From positions 62,001 to 126,000 of the forward strand of contig JAMZAV010003144.1 in NCBI GenBank assembly GCA_024449915.1: a stretch of 64,000 nt of DNA, in the 5' to 3' direction. The stretch comes from Sweltsa coloradensis. Lineage: Eukaryota; Arthropoda; Insecta; Plecoptera; Chloroperlidae. The notes under the pieces were generated by a model, which saw only the letters and a program-made list of their open reading frames with translations, did not search any database and was not told where the DNA came from. How positions within the stretch are numbered: the stretch's first letter is position 1; each line of letters opens with the position of its first letter. Positions 44,341-56,660 of this stretch are shown one piece after another. The position numbers were made by a program, and so were the translations under genes.

Positions 44341-44945
44341 CAAGATAATGATATATGATTTAATATATAATAGAAGCGATCGTTGGAGTTCTATCCATCA
44401 TACATTTTGCCACATCCAATACCGGTAATCAATACGTACAAATTCTTAAGTAACAAAGTGGTGCCTGAATCTAAAGAGGAACGGAGTCACATTTCTGATT
44501 TTTTAAAATTATTATTTGATAGAAAAGAATAATTTACGCCCTGAGAGTTATCAACATGTCACCAGCCAATCAGGGTGGACCCCATCAGATACACACCCAG
44601 AGAGAACCCTTGGTGACAAGGTCATTGAACGACCACCAGAACCAGAGACATAGCAAGTCCAACTTAAGCTGCTCATCTACTACGGGCATCGGCAGGCGCG
44701 AAGCATTCAGAAGTCTGCTATTCAAACAACCTACTACTGTCTTGGCCCGCGGTCCAAGCAATACTAGTGTTCACACGCTGAATATGTGCGCGCCCTTATG
44801 ACGTAAACACATAGCTCAACGGCAATGTTGCAATATTAAAGGTTATAAACTTTGCCCATGGCAGGAAGCATCATGACAGAGAGCCTTCATTGGTCAAAGC
44901 GACAACTAAACGGCGACCGACGCCTAGGATATCAATGACTCCTCC
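44341..44945 (+). repeat. B and C modules, second unit
   Basis: The B part has GAAGCGATCGTTGGAGTTCT and TTTTGCCACATCCAATACC. The C part has CGGGCATCGGCAGGCGCGAA and an 81-codon frame at 44556-44801 (MSPANQGGPHQIHTQREPLV ... STTGIGRREAFRSLLFKQPT, stop after NMCAPL). It is nearly identical to 53730-54310 and, less so, to 37377-37800. Confidence 0.6.
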
Positions 44946-45535
44946 CTATCATCTATCACCACTCATTGTCTCGAATAGCCAAAGTGCATTAATATGAGAC
45001 GTAAGCAATATCCAATCCAAACGAGTGTCTTGCAAGGACATAGCCAATGGAACGCGAAGTGACAGTATTTTATCAAGATACGGTACAATCTACAAAATGC
45101 GCTTCATGTTTGATTTTACCGCACGTAATCGTGGATTCGGTTTCGTAAAAATGCAAGCAAAACAATAGGAACTAAACCCTTGTTCAAGACATTTCAACTA
45201 CTGTGTCCTTACTACAAGAACAAAATTGAAATCTGTACTTAAATCCTCAATGTTGACGCATACAGCACGAGCACAGGTCCTCTTTCCTCCACACTACTTG
45301 TAGGATACTGAGCGACTATTGTCGGGAGTCAAAACTACCTACTAAATTGCTTCTGATGTTTTGCCAAGACTTTTGTCAAGACTCATGGAAATCTTAAAAT
45401 CATAAGGCTACTATTCCACTCAAGTTGTAGATTCTCAAAGCTAAAGACGGGGAACGATCGCCTACCAAATCTCTCGATCGCAAACTGTGGTCGTAAAGAG
45501 CCACACAAGTGTTTAAATTTGTCAAGACAAGTTCG
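44946..45535 (+). repeat. D and E modules, second unit, ending with a lone ZF repeat
   Basis: It matches 54311-54950. At 45490-45530 GGTCGTAAAGAGCCACACAA followed by GTGTTTAAATTTGTCAAGAC reads as another degraded finger start (KEPHKCL). A stray minisatellite unit therefore sits inside the E module in both units. Confidence 0.55.
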
Positions 45536-45539
45536 ATGG

Positions 45540-45745
45540 GCAAATATCAGCTTGTAAGTAGTAAAGAAAGTTGCTCCTCAAAACTAGAGGCGAGCTTTGG
45601 CACAAGTCGTCGTCGACCATGAAAAAGACGGCGAAGACCACAACGTCAGAACCTCATACCCTTCCCGTGGCTGGGTCTGACCAGCATAACTTTCCACTCC
45701 ACATCCCCTAGGCTAGAGTAACAACGGATGATGCACCCTTAACCA
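45540..45745 (+). repeat. Dispersed repeat family F within second unit
   Basis: CTCAAAACTAGAGGCGAGCT and CCCCTAGGCTAGAGTAACAA match the F copies at 835-1090, 7600-7815 and 54950-55135. Its presence in both the array and the NIPBL intron shows it was a mobile repeat before the array expanded. Confidence 0.55.
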
Positions 45746-45899
45746 AAATATAATTTTTTTTAAATAAGTACACTCTTTAACTACAAATGTGTTGAAATCA
45801 GTAGGCCCAAGTGAAATGTATGGCCATATTATACCAATACTATTGACAAGAAGTGGGAAGAGGAAGTTTGAAACAAACAAATTATTTTAAATGTAATAA

Positions 45900-46520
45900 T
45901 AGTGAGGGCCTCACTTTTGTATGAGAGGGAGTCAAGACAGCAATTCTCTCAATAGCAACTAGGGATGACAGGCGTACCTGGGTCACCAGGTTACTCAAAT
46001 CCGAAAATAACCAGATTCCATTCTAAGGACTCGAATCAATTTTTTAATGATTAAAACACTGCAAAATTGTACGAATGAAAGTAGAGAAAGCTAGACTGAT
46101 GACTCACCAGATGATAAACAATATATAGAAACTAAAGATTTACAATTGTTTTTCGATAGCATAGTTTACAATGTAAACTTCATTCAATCAAGCAAAAAAA
46201 TTTAGATGACGAAGTGTGGAGTTACTATTCCACCAGAAAGTATTCAACTTTAAAACCCAGTACCATTTACCTGTACCAATTTAGTAAATGTGTGACTCAC
46301 TTATTGAACTGTATAGTCAGTCTCTTTGGCCAAAACTTTTTTATTCTTTGAATTTGCAGTGTTTTAGTTTGTTGTTCTACATAATTTGTTTCATTCTTGA
46401 AGAGTGTTGATATTAACGCTTGTCGAAATTGCGCAATTTAAGCTTTGAAAAATAGACAAGAGGAGCTGGAGCTGAATCCATATATTACTACACGATGACT
46501 TCCCTAATAAAAACAGTTAA
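45900..46520 (+). repeat. G module, second unit
   Basis: It matches 55260-55770 almost without gaps from about 46010 onward (AGACTGATGACTCACCAGAT, AATTTGCAGTGTTTTAGTTT, GAGGAGCTGGAGCTGAATCC). The homology ends at AATAAAAACAGTTA, after which the second unit is broken by unrelated DNA to about 50400. Confidence 0.6.
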
Positions 46521-47070
46521 GGGCGAAATACCCCCCTGCATATGCAGTGTCTTACTAGAATCCTCGTAGCGTCTAAACTATTGCTTCAATGTTAGTAATT
46601 TTTTTTGTTTCGTGCAATAAACAGATGCCAGATTTACTACGTTGGTTTATATACTTGAAAATGTTATAATTAGAACATCGCAATTCTAAGGAATCATAAA
46701 TTATAATTTTTTATTCAACCTAGTAATTAATTTCATTCTTTACAGCCAGTATTCGAAAGCGGAGTACAAAAAACGTATAAATGACGTGGCAGTGAGGTGA
46801 TTTATGATTGATTAATTTTGCACCGATAGTGCTGTCCTCTGTAGGGGTTTTGATGAACGTCTTATTCTCATGTAATGAGGGCTGGGTCAAGCAGTGGATC
46901 GCGCCCACCCATCTACCCTTCTTCGCGACACAATACCGACACGGCGACAGACTGGTTACAAAGCCTCAGGCCAAGTAACCATTCCGCCTCATTGATCTGG
47001 TTGTGGAACTGAAAATCCTTTCAACGCTGCTCGAGTTCTTAGTCGCAACAAGTATTCTACATGTCTTATT
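46521..47070. other. Non-array DNA between units
   Basis: No gene or repeat end was recognised in this stretch, which starts where the G module stops and ends at a hAT-like terminus. Confidence 0.3.
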
Positions 47071-47072
47071 GG

Positions 47073-48197
47073 CAGTGGTGGACAGTCTTGTGACTAGATA
47101 ATTTATTTTTTATCTAGATGAAGATAATTCTCAAAAAAATATCTACATAAGACAAAAGAAAAATGTAGAAAATTATCTAGATAAAAGATTGAAAATAATT
47201 ATCTCGATAAATTTATTTGGATAAAAGATAATAATTATTGAGATTAACGTTTTTGTTCCCCCCCCCACCCCTCCACCCCCCCCCCCCCCCCCCCAACAAC
47301 AGTTTTAATGTCAATCGTAATATTTATCAGACTCAACAATTTGACATTACCTCGGCACGCACATTACAACTGTAGAAGTAAAGGCCATTATAAACGCTAA
47401 TTTGACTTCATTGAAGAGTTGCTTTTTGTAACTTATTATTGAACTAACATGTATTAGACAATGAAAAAAAAATTTAAAAAAATATTGTCCCTATTTTAGG
47501 GGCGTACCGGCTGTTTAATTTGCATATTGCGCCTTATTGCCCTATCAAGTCCAATTTCAAAACGGCTTTTCAGATTATCTTCATTTTTTTGTTATTAATT
47601 TCGTCATCTCTTTGTTCATATGGTGAACAAGTTTCGTTAGGTTATGCGGGAGGGATTACAACTTACAAGTTATGAATTTTTTATTTAACCCATTGAGTTG
47701 AGTGTTGGGGCAAATTTTATGGCGCAAATAACAAAATTCATAACTTGTAATCCCTTCCGCAAAACCTTACAAAACTTGTTCACCATATGAACACAGAGAT
47801 GACGAAATTAATACAAAAAAATGAAGATAATCTGAAAAGCCGTTTTGAAATTGGACTTGATAGCGCAATTAGGCGCAATATGCAAATTAAACAGCCGGTA
47901 CGCCCCGAAAATAAAGACAATTTTTTTTTTCATAGCCTAATACATGTTATTTCAATAATTAGTTACAAAAAGCAATCTTCAATGAAGTCAATTTAGCGTC
48001 AAGAATGGCAAAGTGATTGATTATTATTTTTGTCTACATTATTGTTTATTAATTTATCGAAAAAAATATTTAAAGCTTAAAAAGTTCAGATAAGATAAAC
48101 TTTATTTTATTTAGATAATAGAAAACGATATAACAACAAAAACTTTTCTAGATAAGATAATAGATAACGGATTTTATCTATATAAGTCACAACACTG
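47073..48197. mobile_element. hAT-like element with TAGATAA subterminal repeats
   Basis: The left end CAGTGGTGGACAGTCTTGTG with CTAGATAA repeats and the right end TTATCTATATAAGTCACAAC then ACTG form the two termini. Multiple TTATCTAGATAA-type motifs occur within 200 bp of both ends. It hosts a poly(C) tract (about 47260-47294) and a large palindrome at 47395-48000. Confidence 0.55.
47395..48000. repeat. Large palindrome, arms of about 280 bp
   Basis: The left arm AACGCTAATTTGACTTCATT through AACTTACAAGTTATGAATTT pairs with AAATTCATAACTTGTAATCC through GAAGTCAATTTAGCGT. The loop is short (about 47690-47725). The arms are highly similar, so the hairpin is young or maintained. It has foldback-transposon structure. 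The 69-codon open frame at 47787-47996 is a by-product. Confidence 0.75.
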
Positions 48198-48199
48198 GT

Positions 48200-48262
48200 G
48201 GTGGGTTGGTGTGGTAAATCGCGGTTCCTGAGATCCAGGTTCGAATTCTGGTTTGACCATGG
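48200..48262 (+). mobile_element. tRNA-like SINE fragment
   Basis: GGTTGGTGTGGTAAATCGCG followed by AGATCCAGGTTCGAATTCTG includes a near-consensus B box (GGTTCGAATTC) at the expected spacing from an A-box-like TGGTGTGGTAAATCG. Pairing of the ends is poor and the family is unknown. Confidence 0.4.
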
Positions 48263-48410
48263 GTATTAGGCCTATATGTGGCGGTTTTTTCATTTTCCTG
48301 TATAATTTACTCTCCTTGTCTCGATTAGCATCGTTGCCAAAATGTGAGAGTATCAAATATATTTATTATAATTATAATAAATAATTACTCTTCTGTGTTA
48401 ATTATACGTT

Positions 48411-48800
48411 AGTGTTTCTCAACCACCGGGTCGCGACCATAATATTATGCCGGGCCCCGACGTTATCTCCGCCGGTCAGAGACAAGAGTTGCATTCTGAA
48501 CTTACTCCTGTCAGTCTGTCCCGTTATTTATTGCGTATTTGTCTGTAACTCCCTCTGTCAATTACGTTATCATTTATTTCCAAAAAAAAATTGCCAGCTT
48601 TGGATGCAGTTCGGGCCTTTGCAATTGTCAACCCCCCTTGCAGGCACGTTGGTGGCTGACTGGCCTGTTGGCTTTCTCAACACAACTACAGACTACGTGT
48701 TTTTGTGTAACCTACACATCTCGCACTCAGATGAAGATAGGACAGATAATAGAGCATCTTCTTAGAAGAAAGGTCACAAAGATTTATTTATTTATTTCGT
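48411..48800. mobile_element. hAT-like left end with GGGTCGCGACC
   Basis: TAGTGTTTCTCAACCACCGG followed by GTCGCGACCATAATATTATG resembles the well-known hAT (Charlie-type) terminus CAGTG-TTCTCAACC...GGTCGCGACC. No right end was found. The 117-codon frame at 48412-48765 shows no transposase motif and is left uncalled. Confidence 0.45.
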
Positions 48801-49617
48801 GGTAGAAAGCATTCTGAATCACAGGAAGGAAAGGATACTTTGATTTTTATTTTGTGTTATGAAAGGAAATATTGGTTGGGGTGATACATTGTTGTACTAA
48901 CTTGGGAACGGTTCGATTCGGCGTCATATCTGTGAATATTTCACTTCATTGTGACTACAGAGAGAGATTACACAATGTATTATGTATGATTCTGTCATCG
49001 TTACACATATTTCATATAACTCTTTATCTACATTGTAAATGAACAACTAATAGAATTAATTATTTTTGTGTTGATGGTTTATTGTAGTTTCAATGCTTCA
49101 TACATAGACTATTATACAGCAGACAATGCATGCATTTGTGATTGGATAATTGCTTTGACTATTATCTAAATTTTATAACTAAACCACTACTTGATGTGTC
49201 AATAAAGAGGGATCAAACAATTTACTAGTGTTTGTAATGCGATTGTATTCTCGCCTATCCTAATGTCAAAAGATCAAGGAATGTTGGCAATGGTCTAGGT
49301 CTATTATGACCAATCCCACGCGAATGCACGGCACTGAGCAATAAAAATATTTCGTAAGAACTCTAGATTGTATGATCACCTTCCTTCTTTCCTGATTGGC
49401 ACCTCTTTAGATGGAAAACTAGAACGATATGTAGATATAGTTTGAAAGGAACTTGCGAGGGGTGCTCACGACTGGGGAAATCATCGGAAAAATACTTTAG
49501 TCGGGATTGCCGATGGCGGAATCGATCCGACGATTTACAGTCTCGAATTAGAACCTCACGATTACCCTAAAATTATATTCGTATTTCATATATTCGTACA
49601 CGAAGATCATAAACACG
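48801..49617. other. Intergenic AT-rich DNA
   Basis: Nothing supportable was seen on either strand. Confidence 0.3.
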
Positions 49618-49619
49618 AC

Positions 49620-49692
49620 ATCCTTGCCCAAGCTAGGACTCGAACCTGGAATGCAACACGTAATATATTGTTCCGTTAGCGAATCGCTTTAC
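49620..49692 (-). mobile_element. tRNA-like SINE fragment, minus strand
   Basis: On the minus strand a consensus B box, CCAGGTTCGAGTCCTAGC, follows AAGCGATTCGCTAACGGAAC, which has an A-box-like core. The acceptor ends do not pair and no terminator follows, so a functional tRNA is unlikely. Confidence 0.4.
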
Positions 49693-49814
49693 TATATTTT
49701 GAAGAAAATAAAAGATCACTGATCTCTGATCCAGGTAGTTGGATCCTTGTCCCCCCCCCCAACGCGCTAGGGCCAATTTGCACGGGCCGGTCTTCAACTT
49801 GTCAGCCTTTCAAC

Positions 49815-50183
49815 CCTTGTCGCATTGTTCAAACGCATAAAAGAAACTATATTCTTTTTACAGCAAAGCTTTTTTTATGATATTCTTATTTTTTTATTTT
49901 CAGTATTTTAATGTGAACATTTCTATGTGGTAAGCATTTTGATTTTTTTCTCTGCGATAAAAATTACGCCTATTGTGTTACACTAGTATAATCTAGTATT
50001 TTATTTCTTATATGATATTTACCGTAATTTTTATCGTAGGAACAAAAATCAAAATGATTTGAGCATCAAAATATTCGCATATTAGTAATGGAAAGAAAAA
50101 TATATACATATCATAAAAAAGCCTCTCTGTAATAAACGTTGTGGTTTCTTTTCTTCATTTGAACAATGCGACAAGAAGGGATG
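49815..50183. repeat. Foldback element
   Basis: CTTGTCGCATTGTTCAAACG at the left pairs with TTTGAACAATGCGACAAG at the right. The arms go on with AAGCTTTTTTTATGATAT against ATATCATAAAAAAGCCT and CGATAAAAATTACG against CGTAATTTTTATCG. The loop is near 50000. No target duplication was identified. Confidence 0.6.
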
Positions 50184-50404
50184 GTAGGCCCAAGACGCTA
50201 GGATGACTGAAAGCACATTTCAATAGGATTTTCTAGCGACATACAAAAAAAAACTGTGGTAAATAACCTGATATAGTGACCAATGAACGGCGAGCAAGAA
50301 ATACCGTGAAAGGATTCTGACTCTGCCCCTAATGCGCTTATTTTACACACCCACTTTGCCTCCAAAAGTCAACGAAGCGTGCCAGGCTAGGGATACTTGG
50401 GCCT

Positions 50405-51727
50405 TAAGAGGCGAAGACTTGCAGACGCAGTAACAATTGGCACAGCACAATAAATGATATTGATTCGCCTCAAAGCCTGCCATTAAGGATATCACCCTGT
50501 AACAAAATCGTTCAGAGACGCATCACAAAGAGTGCAATGTATGCACTACTACACATTAAAAACAACAGTCTGTTTTTTCAGTGGATGATGACAAAACCAG
50601 TTTTTTTCATGAAAGTAGAGGATTTCACAGATTGTGTGAAGACATCCTTACAAATACGAGTTGGAAAACTGAAAAGCATCAACAGAAAGAGCTCGCCTAC
50701 TATGAGTATCGGCAGGCGCTAAGCATTCAGAAGTCCGCTAGTCGCACAACCTACTTCTACCTTTACCCACGGTTCGAGCCTAGCCATCATAATTCTTTTC
50801 TTGCTACACACAGAAAAAGCAATGCTGCCAATAAAATGACATGCAAATATGTGCTAACAACAATATGGATTTTTGTTGTTTCGTCGGAATCATGTGATCT
50901 TGGTAATTCTTATCAATGTGATTTAATATGGAGAAAAGTACAATTTTATTTATTAAAATGTTGTCAAGAAGTTCTGCAGCAATATTATTGTACACATTTT
51001 ATGTGTCCTATTCTATTGTGTCCAATACAGGCAGACACCGACTTAAGGCTATCAACAAGTCACCAAGATTTGATAATGGGCGAGATTTAAAAAAGGAGAC
51101 TTATCAAAAGTGCAGCCTATTTTGAAAGATGAAACAGGACATGTGATGTGAAATTACCAGTAATTTATATTTGCCGGTGGTCGGTAATTTAAAAATTACA
51201 AATTGAAATTGTACAATTTTAGGTGCCGGTTTAGGGAAAAATGTTGGGCATTTATTCAGCGCCGGTAGAGTAAGTGGTGGTAAGTGGTATTAATTATAGG
51301 CTGTAATAACTATGTGCATCTACACTTGTGTAGCCTACTTGCTAGTGTAGTGTGGTGGAAGAATGCACATACAGGCACACACTTAAGTTTAAGTGGTAAG
51401 TGTGCCACATGGCTTGATAGTATAGCTAACTCGTTTGAAGTCGATTGGTTATAGGCTTATAGCCACCTACTATTGAGCCAGCGGGCACAATGTATCACTA
51501 ATAATATGTTCTCTGAAATTGGGATTTATATACGAAGACTCAAACAATGCGTACCTAGTATCGTATTTTTAACATATGTGTGGCTGTACAGCCCACTTTA
51601 AGATTTTGCAATAAAGTAACTTTTTTAGCTACATCAATTTTAAAAGTGGTATGCCTATAGCAGGCCAATTTGTAAATGGGTAAATTACCAAGAATAGGCA
51701 ACTTACCACTAGGTGGGATGTAGAGAA
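50405..51727 (+). repeat. A module of the composite array, third unit
   Basis: It begins GAGGCGAAGACTTGCAGACG and matches 41595-42910 along its length. The 169-codon frame at 50581-51090 contains TSFFHESRGFHRLCEDILTN and QYYCTHFMCPILLCPIQA. The alternative frame at 50537-50722 gives MMTKPVFFMKVEDFTDCVK then TMSIGRR. Neither frame is open in all three copies, so this is treated as a decayed coding remnant at best. Confidence 0.5.
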
Positions 51728-53350
51728 CTAGCAACACTGTAACATAACCAATTTTTAGGCCTAGTTTAAATAATTATAAAATACCAAAATTATGAGAAAA
51801 CATTTATAAAACTCTTCAATGTTCAGTCGATCAATCGATATAAAAACAACAACAGTGCATTCTTTTGGTGTCAAAAATAATACTACGAACATTTACATGT
51901 CAAAAACCACTTCAAATATGCCCGCGTATTCCAACCCAGACAGCAACGAAAATTCAAACATTTTCAAATACCAGATGAAACAGAATAATACATTATCGAC
52001 GAAAATATCGAACTATACTCGTGCTGCGATCTAGCGGCAACAAACCTCAATCACAAGCAGTGTTAACAACATGTTAACACCATTAACCGCTAATTTAGTC
52101 ATTTCAACAACAACCGCTAGATGGCGCTAACCGCAAATCACACCAGTGCTACCAACTTATGAAAACAATATTAGCTAACTTGGTTAGGGGAGAGTGAAAG
52201 GGAGATGGTCAAGACTCATTTTCAATATCCCGGAAATAATTAGCCAATCACAGACTTTATTGCACCATGACAACCAGTACTATACTATCCATAAATTTAT
52301 GGAACATCACAAACTGCGCCGAATTTTATTACGAAATGCAGAATACGTATACCCAATTCAGATATCTTCTTGGGACTAGACACACTTTTTAATGGATTGT
52401 TGCGAAATTTAACCAAGACCCCCTATCATAGACTCGCCGAGATTCTAAAAATAAACCTGCTGTCACCAATCTGACGTAACCTTCTGAAAGCTTTCATAAT
52501 AGAAGACGACACAGAAGCTTCAGAACCATAGACGAACACAGATGTGTTGAACGGACGAGTTGAGGATGCCAAGCCAGGGACGCGTTCTGGAGGACAGGAG
52601 TCGGCCAAAACACTCTCAATTGAAACAACCTTTCAACAAACACAATGGACTTCTCGAGTGTGGAACTCTCACCTGGCCTTCGCACCTGTACGACTACTCT
52701 ACCCGAGGCCTATGCCTAGCCTAGACGGAGGCCTAGCCCTAACACAAACACTAGGTTCTGCTAAACACGTAAGCCTAGCCTATCAGGGCAGTGGCACTGG
52801 TACGTAAAACTTTTTAATTGAACATTATTGCATCGACGAAGGCTTTCAAGCCAAACTTTATTGATAAGAACAATTTGAACTGAACTGAAACAAGGCTTTC
52901 ATGCCTAATAAGAACCTTTTGAACTGAGCTAAAACGAGGCTTTCATGCCATTTTTGTAGGCCTAAAGGACCTGATATTTCTTTTTATTGTAACCATTGTA
53001 TAACTTGTAACCTGTATTCCATTGCATAACTTGTAGGTCTAACTTCACCAGGCACTAAAGTGACAATTTTGATCCACTTTATAACTTGTAACTTGTCTTG
53101 TTTTACATAATTAGTGACATAATAAAATTGTCAACGAGATATAATTTTTCACTTGTAGGTTATTATCCTTACTTTGATTCACTCACATCCCGTTGTATAA
53201 ACTTTTAAGAATTAGCATATAGGTAAGTCTACAGAACCCAGACCTATCTCTCTGCTCTACCAACTGCAGCCGCGGCAAACCCTATAAGTCTTTTTCATTG
53301 TATTTTTCTTTGATATTATATTTTTGTATTTGTAATTTAGCTTGTGTTAC
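51728..53350. other. 1.6-kb insertion in the third unit
   Basis: Homology to the second unit stops after GGTGGGATGTAGAGAACTAG and resumes at ACAGTATTCATACAGGATTT. The inserted DNA has no recognised terminal repeats. CAAGGCTTTCATGCC-like phrases repeat near 52840-52950. An 87-codon frame at 52544-52807 and its minus-strand counterparts are unassigned. Confidence 0.4.
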
Positions 53351-53700
53351 TTCAACAGTATTCATACAGGATTTGTATTCTTACGAATGAGGTAGAAAAA
53401 ACATGTATAAAAGGTGATCAATCTGCAATATTACACTGTAACGCTATAGCCCGTTGATCTCGGAGGTACGAACTATTGTGGACGTAAAGAACCACATAAG
53501 TGACCAAATGTGGCAAGACTGTACAACAAAATCAGGTGTTAATACCTTCACGTAAAGAGCCACACAAGTGTCCGAACGTGGTAAGACTGTAGGACAAAAT
53601 CAGGTGTTAATACCTTCACGTAAAGAGCCACACAAGTGTCCGAATGTGGCAAGATAGTACAACTACATCAGATGTTAATACCTGGACGTATAAAGACACG
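53351..53700 (+). repeat. ZF minisatellite, short copy, third unit
   Basis: After the conserved TATAAAAG leader, about four repeats of the form CGTAAAGAGCCACACAAGTG with TCCGAATGTGGCAAGATAGT are present, far fewer than in the second unit (about 20). Array length therefore differs strongly between units. Confidence 0.7.
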
Positions 53701-54950
53701 CAAGTGTCCAAATGAAGTAAGATAATGATATATGTTATTATATATAATAGAAGCGATCGACCTCTATCCAGCATACATTTTGCCACATCCAATACCGGTA
53801 ATCAATACGTACAAATTCATTACACAACAACGTGGTGACTGAATCTAAAGAGGAACGGAGTCACATTTGAGATTTTTTTAAATTATTACTTGATAGAAAA
53901 GAAAAATTTACGCCCTGGGAGATATCACCATGTCACCAGCCAATTAGGGTGGACGCCATAGGATACACACCCAGAGAGTACCCTTGTTGACAAGGTCATT
54001 GAACGACCACCAGAACCAGAGACATAGCGAGACCAACTTAAGCTGCTCGTCTACTACGGGCATCGGCAGGCGCGAAGCATTCAGAAGTCTGCTATTCAAA
54101 CAACCTACTACTGCCTTGGCCCGCGGTCCAAGCAACACTAGTGTTCACACGCTGAATATGTGCGCACCCTGATGACGTAAACACATAGCTCAATGGCAAT
54201 GTTGCAATATTAAAGGTTATAAACTTTGCCCGTGGCAGGAAGCATCATGACAGAGAGCCTACACTGGTCAAAGCCACAACAAAACGGCGTCCGACGCCAA
54301 GGATACCAATGACTCCTCCCTCCTGTTCATACTTCAACCTCATCTATCACCACCCATTGTCATGAATAGCTTAGGTGCATTAATATTAAAAAAAGCAATA
54401 TTCTATCCAATCCAAACCAGTGTCTTGCAAGGACATAGCCAATGGAACGCGAAGTGACAGTATTTTATCGAGATATGGTACAATCTATCAAATGCGGTTG
54501 ATGCTAGATTTTACCGCACATAATCGTGGATTCGGTTTTGTAAAAATGCAAGCAAAACAATAGGAACTAAACCCTTGTTCAAGATATTTCACCTTCTGTG
54601 TCCTTACTACAAGAACAAAATTGAATACTGTACTTGAATCCACAATGTCGGCGCATACAGCACGGGCGCAGGTCCTCTTTCCTCCACACTACTTGTAGCA
54701 TACTGAGCGACTATTGTCGGGAGTCAAAACTACCTACCAAATTGCTTCTGATGTTTCGCCAAGACTTTCGTCAAGACTCATGAAAATCTTAAAATCATAA
54801 GCCTACCATTCCACTCAAGTTGTAGATTCTCAAAGCTAAAGACGGGGAACGATCGCCTACCAAATCTCTCGATCGCAAACTGTGGTCGTAAAGAGCCACA
54901 CAAGTGTTTAAATTTGTCAAGACAAGTTCGATGGGCAAATATCAGCTTGT
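53701..54950 (+). repeat. B, C, D and E modules, third unit
   Basis: Near-identical to 44341-45535. The C frame (53984-54172) reads MLTRSLNDHQNQRHSETNLS, STTGIGRREAFRSLLFKQPT and stops after NMCAP. A single KEPHKCL-type repeat is again present in E (54890-54935). Confidence 0.65.
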
Positions 54951-55770
54951 AAGTAGTAAAGAAAGTTACTCCTCAAAACTAGAGGCGAGCTCTGGCACTC
55001 ATCGTCGTCGACCATGACAAAGACGATGAAGACCACGACGTGAGAACCCCCTCCCCTTCACGTGGCAGGGTCTGACCAGCAAAAGACTTTCCATTCCACA
55101 TCCTCTAGGCTAGAGTGGCAACAGATGATGCACCCTTAACCAAAATATCTTTATATATTCTTTAAATAAGTGCACACTTCAACTACAAATGTGTTCAAAT
55201 CAGTAGGCCCAAGTGTAATGTATGGCCATATTATACCAATATAATTGACAAGAAGTGAAAAAAAAACGATTCCATTCAAAGGACTCTAATCAATTTTTTC
55301 ATGATTGAAACACTGCAAAATTGTACGAATGAAAGTAGAGAAAGCTAGACTGATGACTCACCAGATGATAAACAATATATAGAAACTAAAGATTTACAAT
55401 TGTTTTTCGATAGCATAGTTTACAATGTAAACTTCATTCAATCAAGCAAAAAAATTTAGATGACGAAGTGTGGAGTTACTATTCCACCAGAAAGTATTCA
55501 ACTTTAAAACCCAGTACCATTTACCTGTACCAATTTAGTAAATGTGTGACTCACTTATTGAACTGTATAGTCAGTCTCTTTGGCCAAAACTTTTTTATTC
55601 TTTGAATTTGCAGTGTTTTAGTTTGTAGTTCTACATAATTTGTTTCATTCTTGAAAAGAGTGTTGATATTAACGCTTGTCGAAATTGCGCAATTTAAACT
55701 TTGAAATAGACAAGAGGAGCTGGAGCTGAATCCATAAAATATTACTACCCAATGACTTCCCTAATAAAAA
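54951..55770 (+). repeat. F and G modules, third unit
   Basis: F (54951-55135) has CTCCTCAAAACTAGAGGCGA and CCTCTAGGCTAGAGTGGCAA. G (55260-55770) matches 46010-46520 nearly base for base. G runs directly into the next A module at 55770, giving an intact unit-to-unit junction. Confidence 0.65.
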
Positions 55771-56660
55771 CAGTTAGGAGGCGAAGACTTGCAGATGCAG
55801 TAACAATTGGCATAATCACAATAATTGATATTGATTTGCCTCCAAAGCCTGCCATTAAGGATATCACCCTGTAACATAATCGTTCAGATACCCATCACAA
55901 ACAGCATAATGTATGCACTACTACTCATTAAAATAACAGTCTGTTTTTTCAGTGGCCAATAACGGAACCAGCTCTTTTTAAATGAAAGTAGAGGATTTAT
56001 CAGATCGAATGTAGACATCCTCACAAATACGAGTTGGAAAACTGAAAGTCATCAACAACAAGACCTCGCCTACTATGGGCATCGGCAGGCGCTAAGCATT
56101 CAGAAGCCCAATATTTGGAAAACCTACTTCTACCTTAACCCACGGTCCGAGCCTGGCCATCATGATTCTTTTCTAATTACAACACAAGATGTAAGCATAA
56201 AAAGTGACATACAAATAGTTGCTTACCCCTACAACAATGGATGTTATGTCAGAATTAAGTGAGCTTGGTAATTCTAATCAAAGTGATTTAATATGGAGAA
56301 AAGAACCATTTATTTATGTTACACTGGAAATATTAACAAGTTCTGAAGCAATATTATTGTACCCATTGTAGGTCAAATTGAGGATCACGAATATATAGGG
56401 CCAGGACACGTACTAACGGCAATCAAACCTAGTGACCAAGATATAAATAATGGCGAGGTTTTAAAATAGCAGAACTTTTGTAAAAGTTGAAGTCTATTTT
56501 GCAAGATGATAATTACACTCGTACATACAACACCCCCGAGAGGGAAAAGGTATAGACAAACATCCTGAAAATAAGAACTGCATTTTATTAGCCACACAGT
56601 CATTTGGGTTGAGAAAAGAGATCGTAACAATTACCGGTAAGTTATAATTATGTGGGGCAC
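55771..56660 (+). repeat. A module, fourth unit
   Basis: TAGGAGGCGAAGACTTGCAG, ACGAGTTGGAAAACTGAAAG and GGCATCGGCAGGCGCTAAGC match the earlier A modules, but many small indels and a premature stop (TCTTTTTAAATG near 55975) break the frames. Divergence rises toward the right side. Confidence 0.6.

Noticed and set aside
48412..48765. 117-codon frame as a transposase or host gene
   Set aside because: No conserved hAT or other motif; it begins inside the terminal repeat and looks like chance.
52426..52685. Minus-strand LINE fragment (VYGSEASV resembling the YGSETW motif)
   Set aside because: Only a few residues match, with no adjoining RT motifs in any frame; too weak to call.
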